Translations under genes and position numbers: made by a program
NCBI RefSeq assembly: GCF_000003815.2
Contig: NC_049983.1
Span: 15,050,769-15,114,768 of the forward strand
Source: Branchiostoma floridae
Lineage: Eukaryota > Chordata > Leptocardii > Amphioxiformes > Branchiostomatidae
DNA: 64,000 nucleotides
Direction: 5' to 3'
The notes under the pieces: model-generated
The model's database searches: none
What the model was told of the DNA's origin: nothing
What the model saw: the letters and a program-made list of their open reading frames with translations, nothing else
Shown here: one piece after another, positions 35,350 through 47,900 of the stretch
Layout of the letters: each line of letters begins with the position of its first letter
Numbering within the stretch: position 1 is the stretch's first letter

Positions 35350-36363
35350 TCATGAGAAACTGGGAGCCCTGAGTTTGGAGCACTGTTTCAGTCTTTCTTT
35401 TACCTCCTGTGCAACAGCCAAGACTTCCTCAGGAGTGCCCTTTTCTATAACTTCCCTCGCGTATGTGCAGCTACCTCGAACACGGGCTGCGCTCACGGCT
35501 ACCGCGGTGATGTTCTCTAACAACTGCCTGTTCTTTGTGGTCTCCACACGTTTGAGCTGCTTTATTCTCTCGTCTCTTTCCATCTGTATCGTCTGTATAG
35601 CCCGCCTGGCTTGCTCTTCTATCTTCGCAATATTTTCTTCACATTGTTGCTGCCATACTTCACGCCTTGTATTCAGCTCTTGTAGTCTCTTCTCGTGAAG
35701 TGCAGCAACCTTCTCTGTCTCCACCAGGAGCGCCCTGACTTCCGAAGTTTCTCTCTCAGCGGTCTCCCGTACCTGTGAGTGCAGACGTGCTCTGTGTTTG
35801 GAGAGGCTGCCTTTTCGACATATGAAGTCATGACAAGACTTACAATAGAGGACATCAGGGTCTGCGTGTAATGAATGCGAAGTTCGTTCCGTCTCTTGGG
35901 TTCCTTCTGCTTTACTCTCTGTCGGTGTGGACGAGAACATTTTTCGACGCGGTGACGCCCTCGTGCGAAGGTCGGAGCCGACGCAGTTCTGACACAGGAA
36001 GTCGTCGCAATTATCACGATACCTGGTTGTACTGGACATGTCGCCACAGCTTCTACACACAGCCCTCGATGCTGAGCGCCTTTCTGGAGCCTCCTCGCGG
36101 TGTGTTGCGTTGCGGACCATGTCGTGCAGTTTGCCAACGAAAAAGTTGTCCTTTAAACCGGCGATACCGTTCTCATACTGATATGTAGAAATCTGTCGAC
36201 AAGTCGGGCAACAGATCTTCGTCTTGTTCCCGACCATTCGCTCCAGACACCGCCGACAGAAAGTGTGAAGGCACGGGAGAACTTTCGGTTGTCTATAGTC
36301 GTCCAAACAGATCTGACAGACCAGAAACTCCCGAGTGATATCACTTACCAGTTTGTCCGCCAT
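35350..36363 (-). CDS. Intronless TRIM-like RING/B-box/coiled-coil protein
   Basis: A 337-residue single-exon ORF, probably an E3 ubiquitin ligase. Residues 16-55 form a C3HC4 RING (C16, C19, C31, H33, C36, C39, C52, C55; CQICLDDY, LPCLHTFCRRC, CPTCRQ). Residues about 103-127 (C103, C106, C119, C124, C127) resemble a B-box 1 and 174-195 (C174, C177, C182, H190, H195) a B-box 2, both with odd spacing. Charged heptad-like sequence from about 200 to 300 is a likely coiled coil. The protein then ends: no NHL, B30.2 or other substrate-binding domain follows. It recalls TRIM56- or TRIM2/3-type proteins, which are strongly expanded in amphioxus. Lack of introns suggests origin by retroposition or membership of that expansion. 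Start is the first Met, 15 residues before the first RING Cys. Confidence 0.85.
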   Translation of the reverse strand: MADKLVSDITREFLVCQICLDDYRQPKVLPCLHTFCRRCLERMVGNKTKICCPTCRQISTYQYENGIAGLKDNFFVGKLHDMVRNATHREEAPERRSASRAVCRSCGDMSSTTRYRDNCDDFLCQNCVGSDLRTRASPRRKMFSSTPTESKAEGTQETERTSHSLHADPDVLYCKSCHDFICRKGSLSKHRARLHSQVRETAERETSEVRALLVETEKVAALHEKRLQELNTRREVWQQQCEENIAKIEEQARRAIQTIQMERDERIKQLKRVETTKNRQLLENITAVAVSAARVRGSCTYAREVIEKGTPEEVLAVAQEVKERLKQCSKLRAPSFS

Positions 36364-37052
36364 TGCTGAGTGATGTTGAACCGCGTGACTGATCGTTCCA
36401 GTCCTGTCAGTTAGTGCCCGGGGTCTTTACATGTCATCCCCATCAGGTGTTATTAATGAAATGATAAAGCGCTATTATTCAAGGGAGAGTGGGCTTGTTT
36501 CTGGTTCATATAGCTGACGTCATCATCACATGCACCTAGACGTCTGATAGGTCCCATAAATGTACTACACTGTATAGGACTATTATCAGGAGCTGAGTGA
36601 AGCCCGGTCTGGTGCCCTAGGAGACAATGTTGCCGAACACGCAATTGTAGTTTGTCAATGTCAAAATAAAAGAGTTAATGTCATTCATATGGACATTATA
36701 TGTAAGTTCATTATGGTTATGGACATAGAAAGCTTGTGGAGCACCCCGGAAAGGCGTTTCGTCAGAAAGGTGGTGTGTGCTACTCTCCAAGAAAGAGCGC
36801 CCGTGTAATTTTTCCGACTACTACTATATCTGCGCTATTCAACCGCTGCTTGGACAGTAGTGTGTGCGAGTGTGTTCTCTAATGATTCAGGTTCTAATCA
36901 GGTAGCGACTTTAGCGTAGATAAAATGTCGAATAGACGAACCATGCAAAATGTATTACTCGTGGCAAGGAGGTTAAATGCTCGTTAAGATTCCTATGGTT
37001 ATTTCTGTCTGAATTGATGGGAGTTGATAATCGGTACTTTCACGTTGAAAGC

Positions 37053-37172
37053 TAATCTCCAAGCAGATTTTGCGGTTGTTTAAGACAGTAGAATAAAACT
37101 CCTCTGCCAGCTAAACTCCTTCCCCAGCTTATGTTACTGTCTTAAACTACCGCAAGATCTGCTTTGAGATTA
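37053..37172. mobile_element. Complete 120-bp inverted-repeat element with 9-bp TSD
   Basis: Ends are taatctccaagcagat and atctgctttgagatta, with complementarity continuing inward for about 40 bp per arm (gcggt...ttaagacagta against tactgtcttaaactaccgc). The direct repeat gttgaaagc flanks it at 37044-37052 and 37173-37181. It has no ORF. Two right-end copies occur at 7654-7989. A 9-bp duplication suggests the same class of transposase as the 107-bp family, though the termini differ. Confidence 0.85.
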
Positions 37173-37226
37173 GTTGAAAGCATAGACGAGGGGAAATTCG
37201 CAACCTTCAGTTTTTTCAAAGAAATA

Positions 37227-37270
37227 CCAAGGAGGTTAAAAATCATATAACGTTACTTTAACCTCCTTGG
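37227..37270. repeat. CCAAGGAGGTTAAA palindrome
   Basis: ccaaggaggttaaa at 37227-37240 is perfectly complementary to tttaacctccttgg at 37257-37270 around 16 bases. The same phrase extended to caaggaggttaaatgc recurs identically at 34865-34880 and 36965-36980, and a related palindrome (aaggagct/agctcctt) lies at 49313-49360. Confidence 0.75.
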
Positions 37271-38089
37271 AAATACGTATTCACGGTGAATAAACTATAA
37301 GACACAAAATTTTAAGAAGGCTTCATCGGAATACTTTAATGCATCATTTATTCTGTAAAATGGTCTGTAAAATCAATCATGATCGTTCTACACCTCGACG
37401 TAATATTAAAGAAACACTGGCTGGCGGAGACATGGGTTTCGTCCTGGAAAAAAGTAAATTCCTGCCACCCTGGAAAATACAGCTATTGGTATCGCCCAGC
37501 TACTTGAAATCAAAATGGCGCTGCCCTTGTGAGAAAAACTGTCCGTGGTAATATTTCCAATTTTAAGCAACGAGGACTCAAGAAATTGCACACAGAATTG
37601 CAGAAAAGGTTATCAGGTAAGACGGTCAGTGTTTGGGTAAATTGTTTTACTACAGAGATAACGGAAGGTAGGTAGTATCGCCGCACAAACCGTGGTGGGT
37701 CAAAGTGGGGAGGGGAGCGTGGAGGACCATGCCGAGAAAAAGCTAGTACAGCCGCCAAGCCACGTAGTAAATCGAACACGAATCGAACCGTTTTTATTTG
37801 CAGTTCGAAGTGTTCCGCGGTCCCTAGCAACGTCGTTGCTAAGGAAAGGCTTGTCGCGTGACAGTTGGATGAAATTTCACCCGACTTAAACAGCTGTTTT
37901 AAACCTATTTGGCGGCCATTTTACAAATATTGCGTTATATGTACAAGAAGGGAACACCATGTGCTCTCTGTATAAACCGTTTTGGGGGGATTTTACGGCA
38001 ATTAAAGTTAGTTTCATGGTCATATTTGTTACATAGTAAAATTAGCAAAATGGCGGTGCCGTACTGGGCAAAAATTTCGACGAATTTCA

Positions 38090-39440
38090 CATTGACGGCA
38101 TTTGCATTACGCCCTCGATTCTATCTTTAATGACTAGTGAATTAGCTTTGTCGAATCTTCGACTACAACTCAGGTAAAGATCCTGTTGGTTTGAAATTTG
38201 GAAAGGTTTGAAAGTCCATGTCTATCGGGGTCACCTTATCGACTGTTTTACGCGCAAATATTGCAAGTTGTTGGTGTAGCTGATTCGAGTACAGCTGGCT
38301 TTTTAACACAAGATGCGGTACCGATGCACATGCCCGGTATTGTCAGAGGATGCATACGGAATAAAACAGTGTTGAGACGGACTGAATTAGCAAATGCTAC
38401 ATTGGTCTTACGGCAACTAGGACGCAAATACGGCGGTGCGTGTCTGGCGCGGGCTCCGTGGAACGGGCGTTGACGCAAGGGCGGAAGCGTTCTTTTTTGA
38501 ATGCCTCTGATGAGGTGCCCTCGCGCGATTGGGAAAAAAGCCTATTACTACCACGAAATGGATAGTATGCCATATACCGACTGAAAGAAGAGAATTCGGA
38601 CTATTCTGTGTACTAAATTTTCCGTTTATTTTCAAATCTGTCACAAGATAAAAAAGCGGTGGAAATTGCACTAAAATCAACTGATTTCAGGTTATAAAAT
38701 CAAATGGATACAGCTAGACAAATCTGTTAAAAATCCAAAGGAGTGAAGTGAGAAGCTTTAAAAATGTATATGCGATGAAATGTTGAATATACATAGTTGT
38801 AAACTCAAGCAGCAGGCTTTCTTGTAAGTAGTCCCAACGCCCGGGGGTCATGGAACGTAGAACTGTCACAAAACGGCGCGCGTTTCGCTACGGTAGTCAG
38901 TTAGAACTTTTGAAGTTATATTTATATCATCTCGGATTGGCATATCAACTTGAAAGTTGGAATTTATATACGGGGGACCACTGTTAACTTGGTTCCGGTC
39001 AAAGATTCGATATCTATGGGACGAAGAGCTGTCCAGAGTCGATAATTACTGAAAAAGTCAAATCGGGCGCGTTCTATTCTGGAGTCAAAATTATGACATG
39101 ACTCCGCGCGGATTGGCGGCATTTGCATTACGCCCTCAAAATCTATGATGAGCCTTATACCGACAGAAACTACAATGTTTGCTCTTTCTTGTGGTCCCAA
39201 ATTCCTGTTGGTTTGAAATCTACAACAGTTAAAAAATATGAGGGGAAATTACACGAAAATCACGAGATTTCGGGCCGTATAATTGATAGGAAAACGATAA
39301 ACTATCGGTTCAAAAATCCACAGAGATAACAAATGAGTCTAAAATATTGTAAATAACTTGACATTAGTAAGATAAACGGTAATGTACTCCTGCGATAAGC
39401 TTTCTTGTAGGGGCTGTTGACGCCCGAAGTCATGGAACGG
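38090..39440. repeat. Two diverged copies of one repeat unit
   Basis: Phrases recur in the same order. ggcatttgcattacgccctc occurs near 38097 and 39116, cctgttggtttgaaat near 38188 and 39205, and tttcttgta...acgccc...tcatggaacg near 38818 and 39400. The second copy is shorter. It looks like two insertions or a duplication of one interspersed repeat. Small open frames inside follow neither copy and are not supported as genes. Confidence 0.55.
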
Positions 39441-39764
39441 ACTACTTTCTCTCGCGGAAGGAAAATAAAAAAGCCTCGAACTCTCGACGTGGCGTGGCGG
39501 CTGAGTACCGTAAGATCAGCTTCCAAGGTGAATCGAACATCAGCAAAGGTGATTGCACCTGTATTCAACAAAACAACGTTATCCTCATCCTGGCCCTGAT
39601 CATCCTGTGTGTCTAGAATATTTCCAGAAAGTCCAAAGACAGCGGTACTTACAGATCCCTCTCTTGGTTACACAGATTGTTTTGTTTGTCAACTTTGTGT
39701 GTGATTTATACTATGGTAGATTTACCAATAGTACTTCTTTCTTCCAGCCACAGCTATATATACC

Positions 39765-40887
39765 ATGGCTGGTTTGTCCAATTATGCCAGAAGGATGGCG
39801 AGGCTCAGTGCCCAGATCTTTGGAGAAGTCACACGAAACACTGATAAAAAGTCCATGAGGGTAAGTCAGATCAAGGAGGTTTTATCAAAAATTTGTTTGT
39901 CAAATGCATAACGTTAACTTTTTTCTTCCGACCAATCCCAATAGATACACCAATTAACATGCCACTTCTTGAGACTTTGAATATTGTAAATGCAGAAATA
40001 TTCGCGGTGGTTGTATGTTCATGATTTTCACGGTGGCCACTTCACTGAGAACTTAAAACCACTGCGGACATTTTTCCATTACAGTATGCGATTTCAGTCT
40101 ATAGCGCTACCGCAAACTTAAAACCACCACAAACACTCCATTATCCTGCTACCGTGAAAGTAAATCCCTGCAGACTTAAAATGCATTTACAACTGTCAGT
40201 AAATTGAGCTAATTGGTGATTCATCCAGTCTATAGTTCTCAAAATATGACCAATAAATTATAATGATACTGATAGTGCTCTGGTATGCAGTCACATGAAG
40301 AGAAAATTGTGAAGAAGCTACATGATTTGTAACTGTTGATGTACAAAAGTCTCCTGTTGTTTTTAATGCTCAGGTTGTGAAGATGTTCAGTGAAAAACCC
40401 ATCTGGCTGAAAAGGGAAATTGTTGACTACTATCCAAACCATGACATTCTGGTCAAGATGATGGCTGACCTTCGGAAAATAGGACTGTACAGGTAAAATT
40501 TGGCACATGTGACCATACAGTACGTTATACTATATATTTGAACTTAAAGCTGAACCTAACAAGGATATGTTGAAGAACAGAAGACAAAACAGCATATCTT
40601 AAATATAAATGTATTGACAGTTAGTGATTTCAGTTTCATAGAGCTCAGTTCCCCACTGCCTGCACTCACTGACGCTTCTAAACAACATGGCTTCTTGTGA
40701 ACAAGTCTATTACCACTCAGCTTATTGAAGAGACACAGCTTATAATTAGAAAAGACAACTTTTTTGTTCTTGTGTTTTCAGAGATGAACATCAGGATTTC
40801 AAAGAGGAGATGAGAAGACTTCGAGCACTTAGAGGAAAGGTTAAACCTAAGAAAGGGGAAGGCAAAAGAGCTTCAAAAAGAAAATGA
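39765..40887 (+). CDS. MRPS33: Mitochondrial ribosomal protein S33 (mS33), complete
   Basis: Small-subunit mitoribosome protein, imported into mitochondria. Coding exons 39765-39860, 40374-40492 and 40782-40887 join in phase with GT-AG introns to 106 residues, the same length I recall for human MRPS33. Diagnostic blocks: [24 protein letters not shown] at the N terminus, [29 protein letters not shown] and the basic tail [14 protein letters not shown]. An untranslated stretch 39748-39764 precedes the ATG in the same exon after a clear acceptor, so at least one 5' noncoding exon lies upstream. The variant poly(A) hexamer attaaa occurs at 41061-41066. It is convergent with LRGUK, about 1 kb away. 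Confidence 0.96.
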
Positions 40888-41925
40888 TCTCAACATATTG
40901 TACTTGTGATAGCTTTGGATAAGTGATAATTCAATACCTTTTGAACTACATGTATATACAGTACTTGTATTGTGCTGCAAGGACAAGCACAAGACATTGG
41001 GAATCATCATCCGTGTATTGTTTGTATTTGTTGTTAACTAGCTGATCATTCAGGAAGGAGATTAAACTCTTATTGCGCCGAAGAATTCCTTTTTTTAAGT
41101 CTCATTGGATAGTACTAGTGGTGCTGGTAGTATAAGTACTATGTAGTAGCATTTTCATGTTTGAGGGCATATGGACCTTCAAAATTGTAAAAAAATTAAG
41201 ATGACGTGCACAACAGACTCCGAAATGTCCTGTCCACTTGTCAAATTAGTGACAAGTATTCAAAATGTGTATTCTTAAGATTTTTACCGGTACAAATTTA
41301 TTGCATGAAGGGAATTCAAAAGCATGTCAATACATTTGTTAAAATAGAATTCTTTTTATTTCTCTTTTGCAAACACCATCACCATGCAATACAGACTTTA
41401 AGAAGACATTTTTAAGTAGACATTATACCAATCAAAGTTGTTCCATAGTTGAAAATATTTTGACATCTTACCATTTACTATTTACATTTTACTTGTACAA
41501 CACAAGCATCAAGTGACTTGTAATGACTAAAGAGGCCCATTCAACAGTACAGGCAAAGTACTCAACACAATCTGCAAGAGAGTGCTCCATTCAAAATCAG
41601 TTACTCATGCATTCACTATGAAAGTGTCCTGATATGCACAATATACTGCCAAGAGTCATGAAAGTTTGTACAATGTATTTAGCAGTTATCTAACTTACAC
41701 AAACTGATTCAAGTCAATGTCAAGCTGTTTTTTCAGCAGAGGCAGTACATGTTTGTACTTTCTAAACAGATGTGGGAAGCTCAAAGACTTCAAAGATAAA
41801 GACCAAAACAGTGAAGAAAGTATTTGAAATATAATTATATACAGAAAAACGGTTTACAGACTTTCTTCATTGAAATGTGAAAATTCCTTGAGATTATTGG
41901 TTTTAATATCATGTACAATAAAGAA
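40888..41925. other. Shared 3' region between convergent MRPS33 and LRGUK
   Basis: Contains the two 3'UTRs. For MRPS33 (+) the best signal is attaaa at 41061-41066. For LRGUK (-) tttatt on the plus strand at 41355-41360 and 41297-41302 would read AATAAA in its transcript. No additional gene is seen. Confidence 0.45.
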
Positions 41926-44900
41926 TTAGAAATCAGGCAGACTCTTGTCCTGTTTCTCCCCTCTGTAAGAGGGGATGGGTGGTAGCACAGGCTTGAGATT
42001 TGACCCAGGCCTTGATGTTACTGGCTCCCTCGCTGACCCTGGCCTTGACCCAGGCAATGACATTTGACCTGACCCCGCTGACCCAGGTCGCGGAGCTGCA
42101 GGTGGGGAGGTCAGAGACCCTTGATCTGATAGGGCATTCTCCAGGGCAGCTAAGTCCAAGCCTTCCACCCTTTCAGCGTAACCCCCCTCCCCCTGTTCTG
42201 ATGTGTCGGAGGATCCTGCAGCAGAGAACTGCCTCGCTGAGGAGAGGTCTGACAGACTCGCGCTCTCCTCTGATTCGTCGGAGCTAGAGTCCATGCTGCC
42301 CTGCAGAGCCTGGCTGGTGTTGGCCTGCATGGACAGGAAGGACGTGGTGGCATCCATGGGAGCGGTTGCCGGGCGTTGCTGATCATGGTCGCCAAGGCCG
42401 TCCTGATCCAATGTGTTACTTGGTGCAGTACCAGGTGGTCTGGATAATAAGGTGAAAGGTCAGAATTTGCCCTCATCTTTAAGATTCTATTAAGCGTTTA
42501 AGTCTCTGAACACTTGTACTTACATAAGTTGGAGTAAGCTTGAGACACTTCATTGTTAAATTTCATTAACACACTTTGGCTACTCAAGAATTTCACCCTT
42601 ACAATAGAAACAACCTTGTGTGATGAACATTATTATAGTACGGTACATATAGACACAAGGTCTGCTGAAGTAACAAGGAGTGCAAATGCAGATGCTAAAG
42701 CTGTAGGAAGTGTGGTGGAGTACCTCTGCATGAGCTGCTGGTATGGGTTAGGCACAATTCCTGTGATGATGGCAGCTTTGGCTGCAGCCGACCTGCGAGC
42801 ATAGGATGCTTCCTCCTATAGGGGACACAGCATTTGTTATCAAACTGATATGCATTGTTCTGTATGAACCTAGATGTCATTAGTCCACACTCTTTCATGA
42901 TATACATGTCTACTCCACTATTTGGTCCCCATGGAAAGTAACAACACTATAATTAGGACTGATAGTGATAGTAAAAATAATGGAAGAAGAATAAGTAAGA
43001 AGAATGGAGTGCACTAACCACAGGTGTCTTCTTGGGTTCCATCTTGCGGTGTTGACCGGAGTACGTGCGAGCTGCCCCCCCTCCCATCTCCATGTCCATA
43101 CTGATGGAGCCTGTAGGTTTGCTCCACTTGGTGGCCCTGGTGGCTGAGTTGGTGGATGTGACACCTACAGAAGTCAACCCATTACAGTCAAGTCAACACA
43201 ACATTTTGGAAGCAATCAATGGTTGAACTTCAACATCAGGAACAAGATATTCAAAAATTGAAAGTTGAACATCAACTTGTTTTGGAGAATTTGCTTAGCA
43301 AATTTTTAAGGGATAGCTATTATTTCTCGCTTATTTTCTTCAAAAAGTACAGTACTCTCACCAGTCATGGTTCCATCCTTGGCCTCTATGGCACTCTGGG
43401 ACCTGGAGTCACCATCAATGGTGGATGTCTCAGATGATGCAGCATCACTAATGCCCAGGTAGTCCATAACTAACTTCCGTAGGTTCGTGTAGGCTTGCCC
43501 AAGATCATCTATCAACAAATATAGAGAAGATATCGATAAGAAATATTGATAACATAGGCTGGCAAAATTGTCTTTAGAAAATTGAAGGCAATCAGTATTA
43601 GCTTGGCTCTTTAAATAAAAGGTCAATGTATGTTCAGGATAAGGAGGAGAGCTTTCGAATTTCACGACTACCAGTATTTGGAGAATTTGGAAAGTTGTCG
43701 TCAGACCAAAGAAGGTTTTTACCACTGTCAATGGCCATGTCGAAGAAGCCAGGAGAGGTCTGGTTGGTGTCCACATAAGTGTTCCATCTGGTGATGTTGT
43801 AGGTCACCTCGTCCTGATGTATCCCCTCCCTGGAGCTGAGCCGTTCTGCCAGGTACTGCCGGGTAGCCGGGATGATCAGGACGTACCTCGGCTCAAAGTA
43901 GGTGTTCTTCAGAGTCATCACACCCTGAGGATAAGAGTCAAGGTGTATTTTTATAAATCTTCAAGGACACCATTCCACGTGTTCCTACTATCACTATGCA
44001 ATTAATTTGAAACCTGACTAGATATGTGTCCCAATGACATTAATTAAGCGCAAAATTACTAAGTACATGTACATGTATCTTCAAATCCTATCATTAGGTA
44101 TAAACTTTGCAGTAAACTTATTATCAAAGGACAATTCTTAACAAATATAGGCTTCCAGAAAACCATATGCGCCAATAGTGAGGTTACTGTTAGTTTGAAA
44201 AATCATGTATTGGCATGTCACCTACCCACATCAATACGAACTTTAAGTACGACATCCCAACATGTACAAAAGATCAGTTGCAGAGAGCCTACCTCCAGCT
44301 CCATGTGCACCACACAGGCCAGTCCTTCCTTAGCCACAGCCTCCACAGCATCCATGGTCAGACCATACAGATGGCCTGCATACTGACATGTCTGGATAAA
44401 CTTTCCCTACACACAGGAAAAACAACAACTTATAAGGATCACCATATCCACAACAAGTACAATGAACAAAATCCATGTAAATTCTGTGAGCTTGTCACTT
44501 GCATACCTGTCTGATAAGGTTCTCAAACCTCTCCATGGACACAAAGTGGTAGTCTTTGTTGTCCTCCTCTCCTGTCTTTGGGGGACGTGTTGTGTGAGAA
44601 ATTCTGCCCAAAGGGGGAACATCACAAAGAGTTACAGACCCAGTGCAACAGTTGTTGTAAAAAGCAATGGACAAAGTATAGAACTTCGACATAAAAAAGT
44701 GCGTCTCATCTGAGGGGTACATGTACTTACCCATATCCAAAGTAGTCTGGAAAGTCCTGCACCAATCGGAGAGCCAGGTCCCTCTTCCCTGACCCCTGGG
44801 GCCCAGTCAGTACTAACATGGGGTAGGGGGTCTCAATACTGGGCAGTGTGCTGTGAACAGAAAAATCATAAAGTTTAAACATGGTAATAGCGCTCCAAAA

Positions 44901-47900
44901 GAAAGACCCTTTGGAATTCTGGTAACAACAGACTCGTTTGCCTCTACCATGTAAAAAATTGAAATTCTAAAACATCCATCTACTATAAAAAGTTTTGTAA
45001 ATTCTTGTCAAATAAAAGGAGAAGTAGATTGGTTGTTTTGTTAGTGAAACTGCTTTAAGATACTTGGTTTCTTCACTCACTTGCTAAGCAAGACCATTGA
45101 AGCCTGACCATACCTAGCTAGATGTTGCCACATACAGAAGTCTCACCTGTCATAGACCCTACTGGCTGTTAGGAAACTGTACACCACATTCCTGATGTGG
45201 TCCTGCGCAGCTATGACCTCCTGGGGAGGGTTGAACATGTTGATGGCCTGGACCTGAAAATACAGGAGATTATTGGAAAAAAATTAGACCATAATTTTAC
45301 AACACAATTCTTCCATAATTCTGTATAAACTTTCATGCTAATAATATACAACATCTCTTTGATATCTTACAAGACCTCTTCAAGTGCAGTGTTTTCTTCT
45401 CCGCTGTAGAATAATCATGTACAATTATGAAAACTGAACAGATGAATCTAAGCATGATTTCTGCCTGACCTTCTCTTCCACTTCCGCTCTCTTCCTGTCC
45501 AGAGTGGACAGCTGCTGTAACTTGTACAGGATGGACAACCGGTAGTCAGGAAGGCCCTGGTTATAGAGAAGAATGGCATCAGTCTATGAGTCTACTCTAG
45601 GTATTACAAAGACTTCTCTTTCTTAGTACAGTCAAAGGGTCAACAGTGATAGCTCAATATGGTCACAATAGATAGGTAGGAACCATAGACAGTATTCTTG
45701 ATACTTGAGTCAATGGGAAGAATGATTTAGGTAGCCTGATTAAATCTCGCTTATAGCAGCCCGCCCAACATCTGCCGGTCTCCTATAGCTAGAGGAGGGG
45801 CCAGTTACAGCCCTGGACAGCAGAGTTTGTGTTACACAGACTATGATTTAGGTTACATCAGAAAATATTCACAATGGCCAGTGGTGACTAATGTAGGTGT
45901 GACTGTACCTCTTATTGCAACTACGATATTCAACTGCTGTATCACAACATCATTCCATCAGCAGTTGTTTGACAGAAAAATCTGACCTGTATGGGGTTCC
46001 TCATCAGGTTCAGGTCTGTGAGCAGCCTCAGGTCCACCAGGTACTGCACCTCAGCTATGTTGCTCACCTGTCACAAGATGGGTCATTATTCAATTTATAA
46101 AAACAAGAACTTTTCTAATCTGGTAATATGCAATACCCCCCGGTAGCTGTTATATTATGATTCAACAAATGTCAAATAGTAGGGAAGTAGGAAGTGACCT
46201 AACTCTTTTACAAAACATGAAAAGTATCAATTTTTTACCTCATTGTCATCCAAATCCACAGACTCCAGATAGTTGTGTCCCTCCAGCCCAGCCATGCTGC
46301 TGATGGCATTTCCAGACAGGTTCAACACCTGGAGGAAGGGAGGGGGGATTATTGGTCACAGGTCATATTACGATGTACCAACAAACCACCTTACAAGTCT
46401 GGCATCATAGTTGACCAGAGAAAGACCACCATTCTTTTTCTATCTTGGTACAAGCATTTGCCTGGTGTTGGTGATCACCAGCCTTGCAGTCCATATCTAA
46501 CAGTAAGGAGTTTTGAATAATTTGGATTCTCGTCATAAAGTAGAAGGATCATCATATTCCTGTAAGTAAGTTGTTCAGGGTACTTGCCTGAAGGTACACC
46601 AAGGTCTCCAAGTTTTCTATCCTCTTGATGTTGTTTCCTCTCTGAAAATATCAATGTATATTCCGTTAGTCATCATAAACTGCAAAATTTGCATTACTTG
46701 GCAACAATTGTCTTGATGGCAATAATACAAGCATTACTTTCAATGACTTACACAACTGTATAACCAGGTGATTCAAATCTACATTATGTGATACTCAGGT
46801 GTTAAAAGATTTCCTTTTGGCAGGACATAGTTGAAGAGTCTTGACCCACCAGACTGAGGTATTTGATCTTGAGATGATCCAGTCCACTGATCTTTTGTAG
46901 GTTGTTGTGGGCGATACTCAAATATCTGAGCTGCCGACAGTTGGACAAGCCTGTGATCTCTGTGATGTTGTTGTCTTTGGAGGAGCAAGAGTCAAGGTCA
47001 AATGCTCTTATTGGAAGAAGAAAGAAAACCGAGATAGGGGCCGATACTGACTTCCAAGCACCTTTGACACATTGCTGACGTCACACTTCCAGTCTAGATG
47101 TGTGATATAGGCTTTGGGTCATTTCAAATTGATCAGAGGACTGATCAAAAGCTTGTTGGTAAGCACTGTAGTTTGTGTACGGATATAAAGTTTAAAATTG
47201 TGGAGAATAACCCTAAGAATCAGTAAAGGAAGCTGTTGACATTTATAAAACTCTGAAGGATACTGTCCAGGGTCAGCTTGGTGAGAGCTGTGTGTTCTGA
47301 CAGGTCCTGAATTGCCTCCAGCTTGTTGTAGGAGTAGTCCACCTCCTGTAATTGAAAAGTCACAGAAATTAAATCTCTCCAGTGTAGTTTATTACAAAGT
47401 TTGTACCCTAAAACATCACCATACCTTGTTCATGACTTTCCTGGTGACATCATTCTAAACCTTCCTTTCTGATGAATTTTAGGATTGCACTTAAAAATCT
47501 GTGGCAAAGATACCAATAAAACAAAACTTTAGGAGCAAATCAATAAGTTAAACTAATTTGTTTAATACCAAAATACATCCCATATTACAAAACTGACTGC
47601 ATTTAGCCCCAATGGGGCATGAATATGCAATAAACTTCATTGTCATTGTCATTGTCATTACAAAGCTCTCTCACTAATAGCTGTACTAATTGCCAACACA
47701 CTTTTGATATTTGATAGCCCACTGCCATACATACCTTCAGATTTATGGGGGGATCAAAGTTAAGCAGATCTCTCAGCTCGTTGTGAGAGACATCCAGGTA
47801 CAGCAGGTGTGTCATACAGCTCAGGGCAGACAGGTCTGTGAAACAAACATGAACAGGAGTTTAAACACAAGGCAAAGGACTTTTGCTACCTGTCATTGTA

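Larger units (their letters stand above)
36364..39747. other. Intergenic, repeat-rich, 5' of MRPS33
   Basis: No gene is supported. It holds the promoter side of the TRIM-like gene (left end), the 120-bp mobile element at 37053-37172, the palindrome at 37227-37270 and the duplicated segments of 38090-39440. Upstream noncoding exon(s) of MRPS33 must lie in the right part, because an acceptor (cttccag) ends at 39747, 17 bases before its start codon. Confidence 0.5.

Noticed and set aside
35673-36188. Other-frame open reading frames across the TRIM-like gene
   Set aside because: Shadows of a GC-rich coding exon whose own frame has a clear RING finger.
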